Positions 1 to 7,002 of a stretch of DNA of 7,221 nt are shown piece by piece. The notes under the pieces are model-generated. The model ran no database searches. It was not told the DNA's origin and saw only the letters and a program-made list of their open reading frames with translations. The translations under genes and the position numbers were made by a program. Position 1 is the stretch's first letter. Each line of letters starts with the position of its first letter. Origin of the DNA: Bacteroidales bacterium. Lineage in GTDB: Bacteria > Bacteroidota > Bacteroidia > Bacteroidales > ML635J-15. The stretch spans positions 1-7,221 of the forward strand of contig JAQVGK010000176.1 of assembly GCA_028696755.1 (NCBI GenBank), read 5' to 3'.

Positions 1-51
1 CGAGAGTTTTCCGCCACTACCATGTCCGAGGAGAATTTTGTCGTTTTTCAT
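1..51 (-). CDS. hypE: HypE, hydrogenase maturation protein (N-terminal 17 codons, cut by window edge)
   Basis: The minus strand from the ATG at 51-49 reads MKNDKILLGHGSGGKLS and leaves the window in frame. HypE proteins begin with a short charged stretch followed by I-x-L-x-H-G-S-G-G, the start of the ATP-binding PurM-like fold, and this fits closely. HypE dehydrates the thiocarboxamide that HypF places on its C-terminal cysteine, producing the thiocyanate that supplies cyanide to the hydrogenase iron. The gene follows hypD in the usual C-D-E order. About 140 bp of intergenic repeat separates it from hypD, whereas these genes are often almost contiguous. The leader before the ATG is A/C-rich and shows no clear Shine-Dalgarno motif. 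Only the N-terminus is visible, so the identification rests on the motif and on gene order. Confidence 0.85.
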   Translation of the reverse strand, partial: MKNDKILLGHGSGGKLS

Positions 52-192
52 TTGTTATATTGTTTGACGTTTACTCGCTAGGCTCATTTCGACGCCGCTC
101 AATGCATCGCGTGAGGGCTTCGCCGTTGTTGTTTGTTGTTTGTTGTTGCTCGCCTGTGGCTCGCTGCGTTCGCTTTGTTGTTTGATGTTCAC
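52..192. repeat. Intergenic repeat locus A (heptamer linkers plus GC-rich modules) between hypD and hypE
   Basis: This 141-bp spacer contains no gene. On the plus strand it holds a module starting TTTACTCGCTAGGCTC (70-85), a 25-bp stretch seen only here (86-110), then GTGAGGGCTTCGCCGTTG (111-128 region). TTTGTTG-type heptamers and a second module, GCTCGCCTGTGGCTCGC (148-164) followed by TGCGTTCGC, come next. The first module recurs at 7084-7117 without the 25-bp stretch. Related modules occur at 2021-2037 and 2604-2620. On the hyp gene strand the linkers read as CAACAAA. The function is unknown. Confidence 0.85.
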
Positions 193-1275
193 CTACTCTC
201 TATTATAACGATAAAATGCAGCACAAGAGCCTTCGTGCGATACCATGCAAGCTCCAACTGGATCGGCAGGTGTGCAGGCTTTTGCAAAAAGTTTGCAATC
301 TTTCGGTTTTTTCAATCCTTTTAAAATTTCGCCACAAATACAGCCTTTATCTTCTCGAGTTGGTTCAACCTCGACAAAGATATTTGCTTCTGCATCATGA
401 GCGCGATATTTTTCTCTAATTTTAAGTCCACTGTTTTCCAAAACGCCTAATCCTCGCCACCAATCAGCCCCAGTTTCGAAGATTTCGTTCAAATATCCTT
501 GTGCTATCAGATTTCCCTCTGGTTTAACAACACGTTTGTACTGAATTTCAACCTTTGGCTTTTGATTTTCGACCTGGCGCACAAGCATATAAATTGCCTG
601 AAGCAAATCAACAGGCTCAAATCCAGCAATTACGCAACCTAGACCGAATTTTTCGGGAATGTCCTTGTATATTGCTGTGCCTGTAATTGTGCTAACATGA
701 CCGGGAGCAATGTATCCATCAATTTTTACCCCTTCGTCAATTAAAGCAGCCATTGCTGGAGGCATAATTTTATGTGAGCTGTAAAGGTAAAAATTGTTGA
801 TTTTTTCCTCATAAGCCTTAGCTATTCCGAGTGCCGAACCTGGTGCTGTTGTTTCAAATCCAATTCCGAGAAAAATTACTTTTTTACTCGGATTTTCTTT
901 TGCAATTTTAAGAGCATCAAGAACTGAATAAACAATTTTTACACTGGCTCCATTTGCTTTTTCTTTATCAAGGCTAGATGTAGAACCAGGAACTCTTATC
1001 AGGTCGCCGTAGGTTGTAATTATCACATCCTCAAGTCGTGAAAAAGCAATAGCTTTATCAATAAACTCGCGCGACGACACGCAAACTGGGCAGCCTGGTC
1101 CCGAGAGCAGTTCAATTGTTGGAGGCAGGAGCGAAGGTATGCCGAACTTTTGAATCGCCATTGTATGTCCGCCACAGACTTCCATAAAAGATACTTTGGT
1201 TTTCGAGATTTTCTTTATCTCGCTTGCCAGTTTCTTTACAAGCTCTTTATCTCTGTATTCGTCGATGTATTTCAT
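193..1275 (-). CDS. hypD: HypD, Fe-S scaffold protein for Fe(CN)2CO assembly
   Basis: This is a 360-residue protein, close to the ~370 of known HypD, so it looks complete. HypD works with HypC and HypE in the cytoplasm to assemble the Fe(CN)2CO group of [NiFe]-hydrogenases and carries a [4Fe-4S] cluster. Family landmarks are present: MEVCGGHTMAI (Cys34), SGPGCPVCVS (Cys62, Cys65), TYGDLIRVPGS (88-98), GIGFETTAPGSA (137-148), SSHKIMPPAM (166-175), APGHVSTITG (190-199) and GFEPVDLLQA (218-227). The C-terminal cysteines 327, 334, 343 and 351 fit the cluster-binding set, and Cys312 and Cys314 are additional. The ATG at 1275-1273 is preceded by an A-rich stretch and lies only 20 bp after the stop of the truncated KilA-N gene. 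The stop is TAG. No defect is visible. Confidence 0.98.
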   Translation of the reverse strand: MKYIDEYRDKELVKKLASEIKKISKTKVSFMEVCGGHTMAIQKFGIPSLLPPTIELLSGPGCPVCVSSREFIDKAIAFSRLEDVIITTYGDLIRVPGSTSSLDKEKANGASVKIVYSVLDALKIAKENPSKKVIFLGIGFETTAPGSALGIAKAYEEKINNFYLYSSHKIMPPAMAALIDEGVKIDGYIAPGHVSTITGTAIYKDIPEKFGLGCVIAGFEPVDLLQAIYMLVRQVENQKPKVEIQYKRVVKPEGNLIAQGYLNEIFETGADWWRGLGVLENSGLKIREKYRAHDAEANIFVEVEPTREDKGCICGEILKGLKKPKDCKLFAKACTPADPVGACMVSHEGSCAAFYRYNRE

Positions 1276-1295
1276 TTTAAGCTTTTTAAATCGCG

Positions 1296-1610
1296 TTATA
1301 GTAAAGATATTATTCCAATTGCACCAGTTACTTCAACCCATTTTTGTGGAGTAAGTGAAAAACTATTTGCACCTGATTCATTTTTAAAGGCATCGAATTC
1401 GATGCTTTTAAAATTCGGATTATACAAAAGCTCCCAAAGACCGCAAAACTCAATTGCATTTCGAGTTCTCATCCAGTTCTGAATAATATAATTCGTTCTT
1501 TCACTATCTCTATAACGTGCCATATCCGTTAGCGAAATGTAATTTTCAGTTTTATTAGAAAATAGTGAAATCGCTTGACCTTTAACCACAATGAGTTTCG
1601 TTTTTGTCAT
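1296..1610 (-). CDS. KilA-N domain protein, C-terminally truncated; probable gene remnant
   Basis: The 104-residue product contains ENYISLTDMARYRD, IIQNWMRTRNAIEFCGLWE, NPNFKSIEFDAF and TPQKWVEVTGAIGIIS. This is the recognisable start of the KilA-N domain found in phage and bacterial proteins of roughly 250-300 residues. In relatives the text after AIGIIS normally continues with a glycine-rich turn and an AHKDIAFEFASW-like block. Here it ends after IISLL at a TAA, 20 bp before hypD, so the second half of the domain and everything downstream is missing. KilA-N is a putative nucleic-acid-binding domain, and the role of such chromosomal copies is not known. The gene sits between hypC and hypD, normally adjacent, and probably has no part in hydrogenase maturation. 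It could be a dead fragment that is still co-transcribed. The family call is firm, but function is doubtful. Confidence 0.75.
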   Translation of the reverse strand: MTKTKLIVVKGQAISLFSNKTENYISLTDMARYRDSERTNYIIQNWMRTRNAIEFCGLWELLYNPNFKSIEFDAFKNESGANSFSLTPQKWVEVTGAIGIISLL

Positions 1611-1695
1611 AGTCGAATTTTGTTTGTTAAAACTTGAATGTTCAAATTGTCATAATGATACACATTTTTTAGTTTCAACGATCCTGAATCCAATT
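1611..1695. other. Short spacer between hypC and the KilA-N gene, without repeat modules
   Basis: These 85 bp carry none of the heptamer or GC-rich modules that fill four other junctions. They include a small palindrome, TTGAATGTTCAA. I see no convincing promoter, terminator or RNA gene. The lack of repeats suggests that the KilA-N fragment arrived by a different route from the repeat loci. Confidence 0.4.
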
Positions 1696-1959
1696 TTAAA
1701 CAATCCTTTCCCCAGTTTCCTTTTCCTCTTCGTCGAGTTGAATGTTAAGCTCTTCAAACTCTTCGAAAGTTTTGAGGGTTTCCAAAGCGTCTTCTTCGCT
1801 TAGTTTTTCGATTGCTAATCCGGTATGGAGTAAAATATAATCTCCAACGTTTACGTCTTCGATCATTTCTAAATTTGCTTCATATTCAGCGCCGCCAACC
1901 GATACAATTGCGGTTTTTCCTTCGATGCTGATAACTTTTGCTGGGATACTTAGACACAT
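1696..1959 (-). CDS. hypC: HypC, hydrogenase maturation chaperone
   Basis: This is an 87-residue member of the HypC/HybG family, whose usual length is 75-95. HypC carries the Fe(CN)2CO unit together with HypD and hands it to the hydrogenase large-subunit precursor. The essential N-terminal Cys2 lies in MCLSIPAKVI, and the conserved histidine lies in VGDYILLHTGLAIEKL (His45). The fold is a small beta barrel followed by a helical tail. The tail here is strongly acidic (ELNIQLDEEEKETGER). The ATG at 1959-1957 fixes Cys at position 2, so the start is secure. Repeat locus B lies directly upstream and forms the A/C-rich leader. A four-helix-bundle gene separates hypC from hypF, and a KilA-N fragment separates it from hypD. 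Confidence 0.97.
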   Translation of the reverse strand: MCLSIPAKVISIEGKTAIVSVGGAEYEANLEMIEDVNVGDYILLHTGLAIEKLSEEDALETLKTFEEFEELNIQLDEEEKETGERIV

Positions 1960-2059
1960 ATTTTTAATTGTTTTTGTTTGTTGTTTGTTGTTTGTTGTTT
2001 GTTGTTTGTTGTTTGTTGTTGCTCGCCTCTGGCTCGCTTTGTTTGTTGTTTGATGTTTG
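1960..2059. repeat. Intergenic repeat locus B (six TTGTTTG heptamers plus one GC-rich module)
   Basis: The plus strand carries six perfect tandem copies of TTGTTTG at 1974-2015, then the module GCTCGCCTCTGGCTCGC (2021-2037), then further heptamer-like sequence (TTGTTTG, TTTGATG) up to the stop of the four-helix-bundle gene. On the gene strand this is the region between that stop and the hypC start, so it forms the hypC leader. It has the same orientation as the other three loci. No gene or conventional promoter is visible inside it. Confidence 0.88.
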
Positions 2060-2452
2060 TTATTTTTTATATTTTATACCTTTGTGTTCAATGCTATTAA
2101 GATATCTGATTAGAGCTCCAATTTTATTAATAATTTCGGTAATATCGGCTTTTATTTCAAGAAATTCATTTTCAGAAATATAGTTTTTGTCAAATATTCT
2201 ATAAAGTTGAGATTTAGATTCATTGGCGCTTCCTTCAGAATAACTTAGAAATGTTTTGAATTCAATGGTTCCTCCTCGACCAAATCCTTCTGCTATGTTG
2301 TCCATTATGCTTCCTGATGATCTATTAATTTGATCTTTAAGAGCGAAGTCTTTTTCGAGTTTATCGGAATAACTAATAATATCTATTCTTTTACAGAATT
2401 TCCTAGCTAATTGCCATACTTCGATTTCTTCGAATGTTGTCCAGGTTGCCAT
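2060..2452 (-). CDS. Four-helix-bundle protein, 23S rRNA intervening-sequence (S23/TIGR02436) family
   Basis: This is a 130-residue protein of the small four-helix-bundle family first noticed as open frames inside 23S rRNA intervening sequences. Visible family features are FEEIEVWQLARKFCK near the N-terminus, KDFALKDQINRSSGSIMDNIAEGFGR (39-64, the most conserved block), FKTFLSYSEGSANESKSQL and a long final helix ending in IGALIRYL. Length and both ends fit a complete protein, although the last residues (GIKYKK) are encoded where repeat locus B begins. Related bundles include the Avd accessory protein of diversity-generating retroelements. No reverse transcriptase is present here, so no such role is claimed. 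The biochemical function is unknown. The gene interrupts hypF-hypC and is flanked on both sides by the same repeat family in direct orientation, which suggests insertion as a cassette. Confidence 0.9.
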   Translation of the reverse strand: MATWTTFEEIEVWQLARKFCKRIDIISYSDKLEKDFALKDQINRSSGSIMDNIAEGFGRGGTIEFKTFLSYSEGSANESKSQLYRIFDKNYISENEFLEIKADITEIINKIGALIRYLNSIEHKGIKYKK

Positions 2453-2683
2453 TTTGTTTGATGTTTGATGTTTGATGTTTGTTGTTGCTCACTTCGTTCG
2501 CTTTGTTGTTTGTTGTTTGTTGTTGCTCACTTCGTTCGCTTTGTTGTTTGTTGTTTGTTGTTGCTCACTTCGTTCGCTTTGTTGTTTGTTGTTTGTTGTT
2601 ATTGCTCGCCTGCGGCTCGCTTTGCTCACTGTGTTCGCTTTGTTATTTGTTATTTGTTATTTGTTATTTGTTGTTTGTAATTT
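2453..2683. repeat. Intergenic repeat locus C, with three tandem copies of a 38-bp unit
   Basis: This is the largest repeat locus. GCTCACTTCGTTCGC occurs at 2487-2501, 2525-2539 and 2563-2577, an exact 38-bp period: a 15-bp module plus a 23-bp linker made of three TTTGTTG heptamers and TT. Then follow GCTCGCCTGCGGCTCGC (2604-2620), the variant GCTCACTGTGTTCGC (2624-2638), four TTTGTTA heptamers (2639-2666), TTTGTTG, TTTGTAA and a decayed copy reaching the hypF stop. Because the linkers lack stops on the plus strand and 38 is not a multiple of three, all three plus frames stay open. Those frames are low-complexity and not credible genes. Confidence 0.92.
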
Positions 2684-4939
2684 TTAGTTGTTATTTCTTC
2701 TCCTTGCTGCGATGGCGAGTTGGCCAAGTGCTAAACCGCCGTCGTTAGCCGGAATTTTTTTGTGCGAATATACTATAAAACCTTTATCGTTAAGCAATTG
2801 TTCCGATTTTGCAAGTAAAAATGCATTCTGAAAGCTGCCACCAGACATAACGACTTTGTTTAAGCCAGTTTTTTGCCTGATGCTTTCGGCAGATTTTAGA
2901 ATTGCATAAACCACAGTATTATGGAATTTAACTGCTATATCAGATTTGCTTACATCATTTAAAAGATCGTTTACTATTCCTTCTATTGTTTTGCAAAACG
3001 AGATAATTTCTCCAATTTCTACTTCATATCTTTTGTCGGATTCGTGCTCAATTGCTGCTTCGAGTCGCATTGGTGCCTCGGCATGAAATCCAGAAACTGG
3101 ACATATATTTGTGAGAGCTGAAACCGCATCGAAAAGTCGTCCGGCACTCGAACTTTCTGGACAATTTAGTTTGTTGTCGATTGCCGAAATAATTACATCA
3201 ATTTTGTCGGTTGGAATGTTTTGTAAAAAATCTAAATTTAGATTTCTAAATTCATTTCCATAATATTTATAAAGCATCGAAACGGCAGTGCGCCATGGTT
3301 CCTCTGTAACTTTATCACCACCCGGCAAAGGAATGTACTCAAAATGACAAAATCTCTGGAAATCATTAAAATCACATACAAAGAACTCGGCTCCCCAAAT
3401 TTTACCGTCTGTTCCCAAACCAGTACCATCCATCGCCACACCAATTACTTGTTCATCCAGTCCATGTTCGGCCATGCAAGATGCTATATGTGCATGATGG
3501 TGTTGAACAGCAATACTTTCGACTCCATATTCCAGAGCAAACTTTGTCGAAAAATATTCGGGATGTAAATCGTGAACCACGGTATTAACGTTTAGCCTGA
3601 ACATTTGTTTGAATCTTTTTATCGACTCAGCATAAAACTCATAAGTTCGCCAGTCCTTGATGTCGCCTATATGTTGACTCATAAGCGCCTGATTATTTTT
3701 GCCGATACAAAAGCAGTTTACAAGTTCGGCTCCTGCGGCAAAAATGCCTTCTGCATTAAAGTTGAGATTTATTGGATTTGGGGTATAACCTCGCGAACGT
3801 CTGATAAGTCTTTGGGCGCCATTAATATTGATTTCGACTGAATCGTCAGCTCGGTTATAAATGTCGCGGTTATAAGTCAAAAGTGCATCAGAAATTGGCA
3901 AAAGCTTATTTATGGCTTCATCATTACTGATAATTATTGGTTCGTCCGAAATATTTCCGCTGGTGAGTACAATTACATCAGTTTTCATTCTGTCAAAAAG
4001 CAGATGGTGAAATGGCATATATGGCAGCATTATTCCAGTTCTGTCAAATCCAGAACAAACTCCATCGGCAAGATTAAGCTTTGTTTCGAGCAGCACAATT
4101 GGTCGTCGCCACGATGTTAAAGATTTTGCTTCTTCATCGTTAATCTCGGCATATTTTCTTGCAGTTTTTATTCCTGGCACCATGACTGCGAATGGTTTTA
4201 GTTCTCTGCTTTTTGCTCTTCTCAATCTGGCAACAGCATCTTCGTTAAGTGCATCGCAAGCCATGAAAAATCCACCCATGCCTTTGATACTTACTATTTT
4301 GCCTTCGTCTAATAGCTGTGCGGTGAGATCGCAAATTTGTTCAAAATCTGTAAATTCGAAATTGTTGTAATACATTGTGTAAACAGGACCGCAATTATTG
4401 CATGCCACTGGCTGAGCATGAAAGCGCCTATCCATAATGTCGGTATACTCTGTTTCGCAATCTGCACACATTTTAAAGGGCTCCATCGTGGTTTTCTGCC
4501 TGTCGTAAGGTAAGTCTTTAATTATAGTGAATCGTGGACCGCAGTTCGTGCAGTTTGTAAATGGATAGTTTATGCGATTTCTATGAGTACGCATATCTTC
4601 TAGGCAATCATCGCAAACTGCAATGTCTGGCGAAATTTCGGTTACCTCGCTCGAAACGCTTTCACTCTTTTTTATATAAAACTCGGTAAAACCATGAATT
4701 GTATCAAAAACAACACTGATTTGATTTATTGAAGATGCGATAGGCGCTGATGCAGGAATTGTGGTTACAAACCTTTCGATATGTTCTTCGTCAGCTTCGG
4801 CATGAATAAAAACTCCGTCGTTCCGGTTTTCTACCCAGCCATTAATCCCGTGCTTAAGTGCATGTTTATAAATGAATGGACGAAAACCAACCCCCTGAAC
4901 TAGTCCTGTAATTTTTATCTTCTTTGCAATTACTGTCAT
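2684..4939 (-). CDS. hypF: HypF, carbamoyltransferase for hydrogenase cyanide ligand synthesis
   Basis: This is a 751-residue, full-length HypF. It uses carbamoyl phosphate and ATP to carbamoylate the C-terminal cysteine of HypE, the first step toward the CN ligands. Domains in order are an acylphosphatase-like domain (about 5-90, with GLVQGVGFRPFIY), and a zinc-finger pair with Cys109/112/130/133 and Cys158/161/180/183. A YrdC-like nucleotide-binding domain follows (about 200-385, with KGMGGFFMACDA and LTSGNISDEPI). The last is a Kae1-like domain (about 395-745, with HDLHPEYFS, QHHHAHIAS, AMDGTGLGTDGKIWG, MSGGSFQNAFLL and NDGGLALGQ). The ATG at 4939-4937 has AGGA immediately before it and a TAAATTTG box about 20 bp upstream. 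The last three residues (NNN) and the TAA stop lie in repeat-like sequence. The gene is intact. Confidence 0.99.
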   Translation of the reverse strand: MTVIAKKIKITGLVQGVGFRPFIYKHALKHGINGWVENRNDGVFIHAEADEEHIERFVTTIPASAPIASSINQISVVFDTIHGFTEFYIKKSESVSSEVTEISPDIAVCDDCLEDMRTHRNRINYPFTNCTNCGPRFTIIKDLPYDRQKTTMEPFKMCADCETEYTDIMDRRFHAQPVACNNCGPVYTMYYNNFEFTDFEQICDLTAQLLDEGKIVSIKGMGGFFMACDALNEDAVARLRRAKSRELKPFAVMVPGIKTARKYAEINDEEAKSLTSWRRPIVLLETKLNLADGVCSGFDRTGIMLPYMPFHHLLFDRMKTDVIVLTSGNISDEPIIISNDEAINKLLPISDALLTYNRDIYNRADDSVEININGAQRLIRRSRGYTPNPINLNFNAEGIFAAGAELVNCFCIGKNNQALMSQHIGDIKDWRTYEFYAESIKRFKQMFRLNVNTVVHDLHPEYFSTKFALEYGVESIAVQHHHAHIASCMAEHGLDEQVIGVAMDGTGLGTDGKIWGAEFFVCDFNDFQRFCHFEYIPLPGGDKVTEEPWRTAVSMLYKYYGNEFRNLNLDFLQNIPTDKIDVIISAIDNKLNCPESSSAGRLFDAVSALTNICPVSGFHAEAPMRLEAAIEHESDKRYEVEIGEIISFCKTIEGIVNDLLNDVSKSDIAVKFHNTVVYAILKSAESIRQKTGLNKVVMSGGSFQNAFLLAKSEQLLNDKGFIVYSHKKIPANDGGLALGQLAIAARRRNNN

Positions 4940-5022
4940 TCCTGTAAAAACGAGGATGCAAATTTAGGAAAAAAATCGAATTTTTTACATGATTTCAAAT
5001 GTTTCGCAACAGGCCATCTGAA
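4940..5022. other. Spacer between the extended selB end and hypF
   Basis: With selB read through to its TAA at 5025-5023, the spacer to hypF is 83 bp. It contains the candidate -7 box and no heptamer repeats. A short A-tract/T-tract inverted repeat with TTCGAT between the arms lies around 4970-4987. It has no GC stem, so I do not call it a terminator. If selB stopped at its TGA, this gap would be 410 bp, unusually long for this compact cluster. Confidence 0.5.
4959..4966 (-). promoter_or_regulatory. Candidate Bacteroidota -7 promoter box for hypF
   Basis: The minus strand reads TAAATTTG, an exact match to the Bacteroidota -7 consensus TAnnTTTG, ending about 20 bp before the hypF ATG. I find no TTG element at the usual spacing of about 20 bp upstream; the nearest TTTG is 29 bp away. 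It is a plausible but unproven start of a hyp transcription unit separate from sel. The match could be chance in AT-rich DNA. Confidence 0.35.
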
Positions 5023-7002
5023 TTAGTTTGTCGGGAGATATTTATACAAACTAGCTTTTCCTTTTTCAGTTATGTGAAGAACGGATTCGTTTTGACCATC
5101 TTTTGAAAATTTTATCAGGCCTTCGTTTTCCAGAATATCTGATAATAAACCTCGGAACTTTTTAGTGCCTAAAATAATTTCTTTGTATTCGGGGATACTA
5201 ATTCCATTAGGCCTTGTTTTTAGGTGATTTAATAGTTTTGTGCGGTTTGAAATGAAAATTTCGTTATGAAAATACTCCCCATTAAATGTCTTTAGTTTTG
5301 ATTTGCTTACTAAATAAGAGATGTAAAGCTTAAATTTAGTTAGGTTGATTCATTTTGTGATTGCTTTTTCTTCAATTTCGTTTAAAGCTGGTTTTTCATC
5401 AGCACAAGCATAAAATTCTTTTTCGAGCCAGTCGATTTCTGCTTGGATCTTTGAATCAATCACAGCTTTGTGCCCTTTAATTATCCAAGTGTTTTGCAGA
5501 TTCTCAACTTTGGCTTCTTTTTCTAATCTCTTCAATAATCCAATTGTAAAATCTTTTATAATTTGATTCTTTGCTGGACCAATTTTGCCAGATAGCTCGG
5601 CAGTTTCGGCTCCTGTATCGAAGAGAAAATTTTTGCTGTGATATTCTTGAAGTGCAGATAATATTTTTTCCTCAAACTTTATGTCGAAACGCTGATGGAT
5701 GAGAATGTCGGGTTGATAAAACCTTATCCCAACAGGATTTTGATTTACAAGTTCTGTGATTTTCTCAGCGCTGACATCGCTCATTTCAGAAATTTCGATA
5801 ATGCTAAATGGCCTTGGCTCTTTCTCTATAATAAGACGCAGCTTGGCTGTAATATTATTTTCTGATAAAATTTCATTGGCAAGACCTTTTATCTCCGAAA
5901 TGATTTCAGTTTTTTTTCTTTTGTGATGCAATGGATTGTTATCAATAATATATCCACCGCCCAATGTTAATGTGTCGGATGAGTTTCTAAAAATGAACCT
6001 ATCCTTAATTATTGCAGAGAACTCTTTGCCAAGATGTATTTGCACGATAGCTGTTTTGCCTCCACTTAGTTTGTTACAATCGAGCAGATGCATTTTTGCA
6101 GTACTCTGGAAAGTGCCAGAAAGAAAAATTATATCCGTCCATGTGCTAAAATCTGGCGATGAATCAAAGGTTTTTATTTGAGCATCAATCATAATTGTAG
6201 TTTCCAGATTTTTGTTGCTTAGCATCATCCCTCTTGCGAAATCTTCGGCTTTTAATCCAGTTAGATTTATTGCGGCTCTGTCACCTTTTTGCACAGAATC
6301 AACGGCTTTTCCATGTCGCTCAATTGATCGCACTCTATATTTTTCTCCTTTACCTGGAATGAGAAACAAGTCATCACCAGTATTGATTTTACCTTCTCCA
6401 ACCGAGCCAGTAACCACACTTCCATGTCCTTTAACTGTGAAAAGACGGTCGATATACATTGTAAATGTTTTGCCTGGTTCTGTTTCACTAAATGAACTAG
6501 CGATTTTTGTGATTTCATCAACTAAATTGTCTTTTCCTTTCCCAGTTGCTGATGAAATCGGTATTATAGGTGCATTTTCAAGTATAGAATTCTTTAAAAA
6601 ATCGGATATTTCGGAGATTGCAATTTCAATGAGTTCATTATCAACAAGATCAACTTTGGTTAGAGCAACAATTCCTTGTTTTATTCCTAGCGAGCTGATA
6701 ATGTTAAGATGTTCAGATGTTTGAGGCATTATTCCTTCGTCGGCAGAAATCACTAAAATAACCATGTCTATTCCACACGCGCCACTTATCATTGTGTTGA
6801 TAAAATCGCGATGTCCGGGTACGTCAATAATTCCCGCAGATTCTCCATTCGGTAAGTCAATGTGCGAAAAACCAAGATTTATTGTTATGCCACGCGCTTT
6901 TTCTTCTTTGTGAGTGTCGCAGTCAATTCCTGTCAGCATCTTTATTAGGGATGTTTTTCCGTGGTCAATATGTCCGGCGGTGCCGATGATTAAGTGTTTC
7001 AA
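5023..7002 (-). CDS. selB: SelB, selenocysteine-specific elongation factor, with an in-frame TGA at codon 551
   Basis: SelB is a GTPase that carries Sec-tRNA to UGA codons marked by a SECIS hairpin. GTPase motifs are GHIDHGKT (10-17), RGIT (37-40), DVPGH (60-64) and TKVD (115-118). EF-Tu-like beta domains follow (about 175-350, including GSVVTGSV), then C-terminal winged helices from about 370. A standard reading ends at TGA 5352-5350 after 550 residues. The same frame continues without a gap through LTKFKLYISYLV, EYFHNEIFIS, GISIPEYKEIILG and LLSDILENEGLIKF to TAA 5025-5023, giving 659 residues against roughly 610-650 for known SelBs. The stop falls inside WH3, and the continuation supplies WH4, which binds the SECIS. 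The start is TTG (7002-7000): it places the P-loop correctly, there is no ATG nearby, and TAA lies in frame just upstream. The SelB call is certain. Translation past the TGA is inferred. Confidence 0.9.
5306..5343 (-). promoter_or_regulatory. SECIS-like stem-loop just downstream of the selB TGA
   Basis: Six nucleotides after the UGA, CUAACUAAAU (5343-5334) can pair with AUUUAGUAAG (5315-5306): nine pairs and one A-A mismatch. Inside, a UU bulge and A-U pairs can extend the stem, leaving a loop that begins with G (GCUUUACAUCUC) about 20 nt from the UGA. Bacterial SECIS elements are typically a stem-loop in this distance range with a G at the 5' side of the loop and a bulge below it. The stem is AU-rich, so its stability is uncertain and was not computed. 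Confidence 0.4.
5350..5352 (-). other. selB: In-frame TGA codon inside selB (candidate Sec/recoding site or nonsense mutation)
   Basis: The codon lies between ...EEKAITK and INLTKFKLYISYLV, inside the helix-turn-helix of a winged-helix domain rather than at a domain border. An ATG overlaps it (5353-5351) but opens only a five-codon frame. The 108-codon continuation contains no ATG, so it cannot easily be a separate gene. All seven other stops visible in the window are TAA or TAG. One base change from GGA, CGA or AGA would also create this TGA. Confidence 0.85.

Noticed and set aside
133..324. Plus-strand open frame across locus A into hypD
   Set aside because: It is repeat-derived at the start and then antisense to hypD.
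1968..2183. Plus-strand open frame of 71 codons starting in locus B
   Set aside because: Its start is heptamer repeat, and the rest is antisense to the four-helix-bundle gene.
2060..2452. Four-helix-bundle protein as the Avd partner of a diversity-generating retroelement
   Set aside because: No reverse transcriptase or template/variable repeat pair with adenine-biased changes is visible.
1960..2683. Repeat loci as a CRISPR array
   Set aside because: The units vary in length and are separated by the same low-complexity heptamers rather than unique spacers, and no cas gene is present.
2465..2748. Three overlapping plus-strand open frames of 71-89 codons rich in Leu, Phe, Val and Cys
   Set aside because: They are translations of the 38-bp tandem repeat and heptamer linkers in three frames. 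The repeat simply lacks stops on this strand.
4965..4990. Possible rho-independent terminator between selB and hypF
   Set aside because: The inverted repeat consists only of A and T tracts with no GC stem, so it is not convincing.
5338..5353. ATG overlapping the selB TGA as a coupled start of a new gene
   Set aside because: That frame reads only five codons before TAA, while the selB frame itself continues as SelB-like sequence.
6212..6724. 170-codon plus-strand open frame
   Set aside because: It is antisense to the SelB GTPase domains, with no recognisable features.
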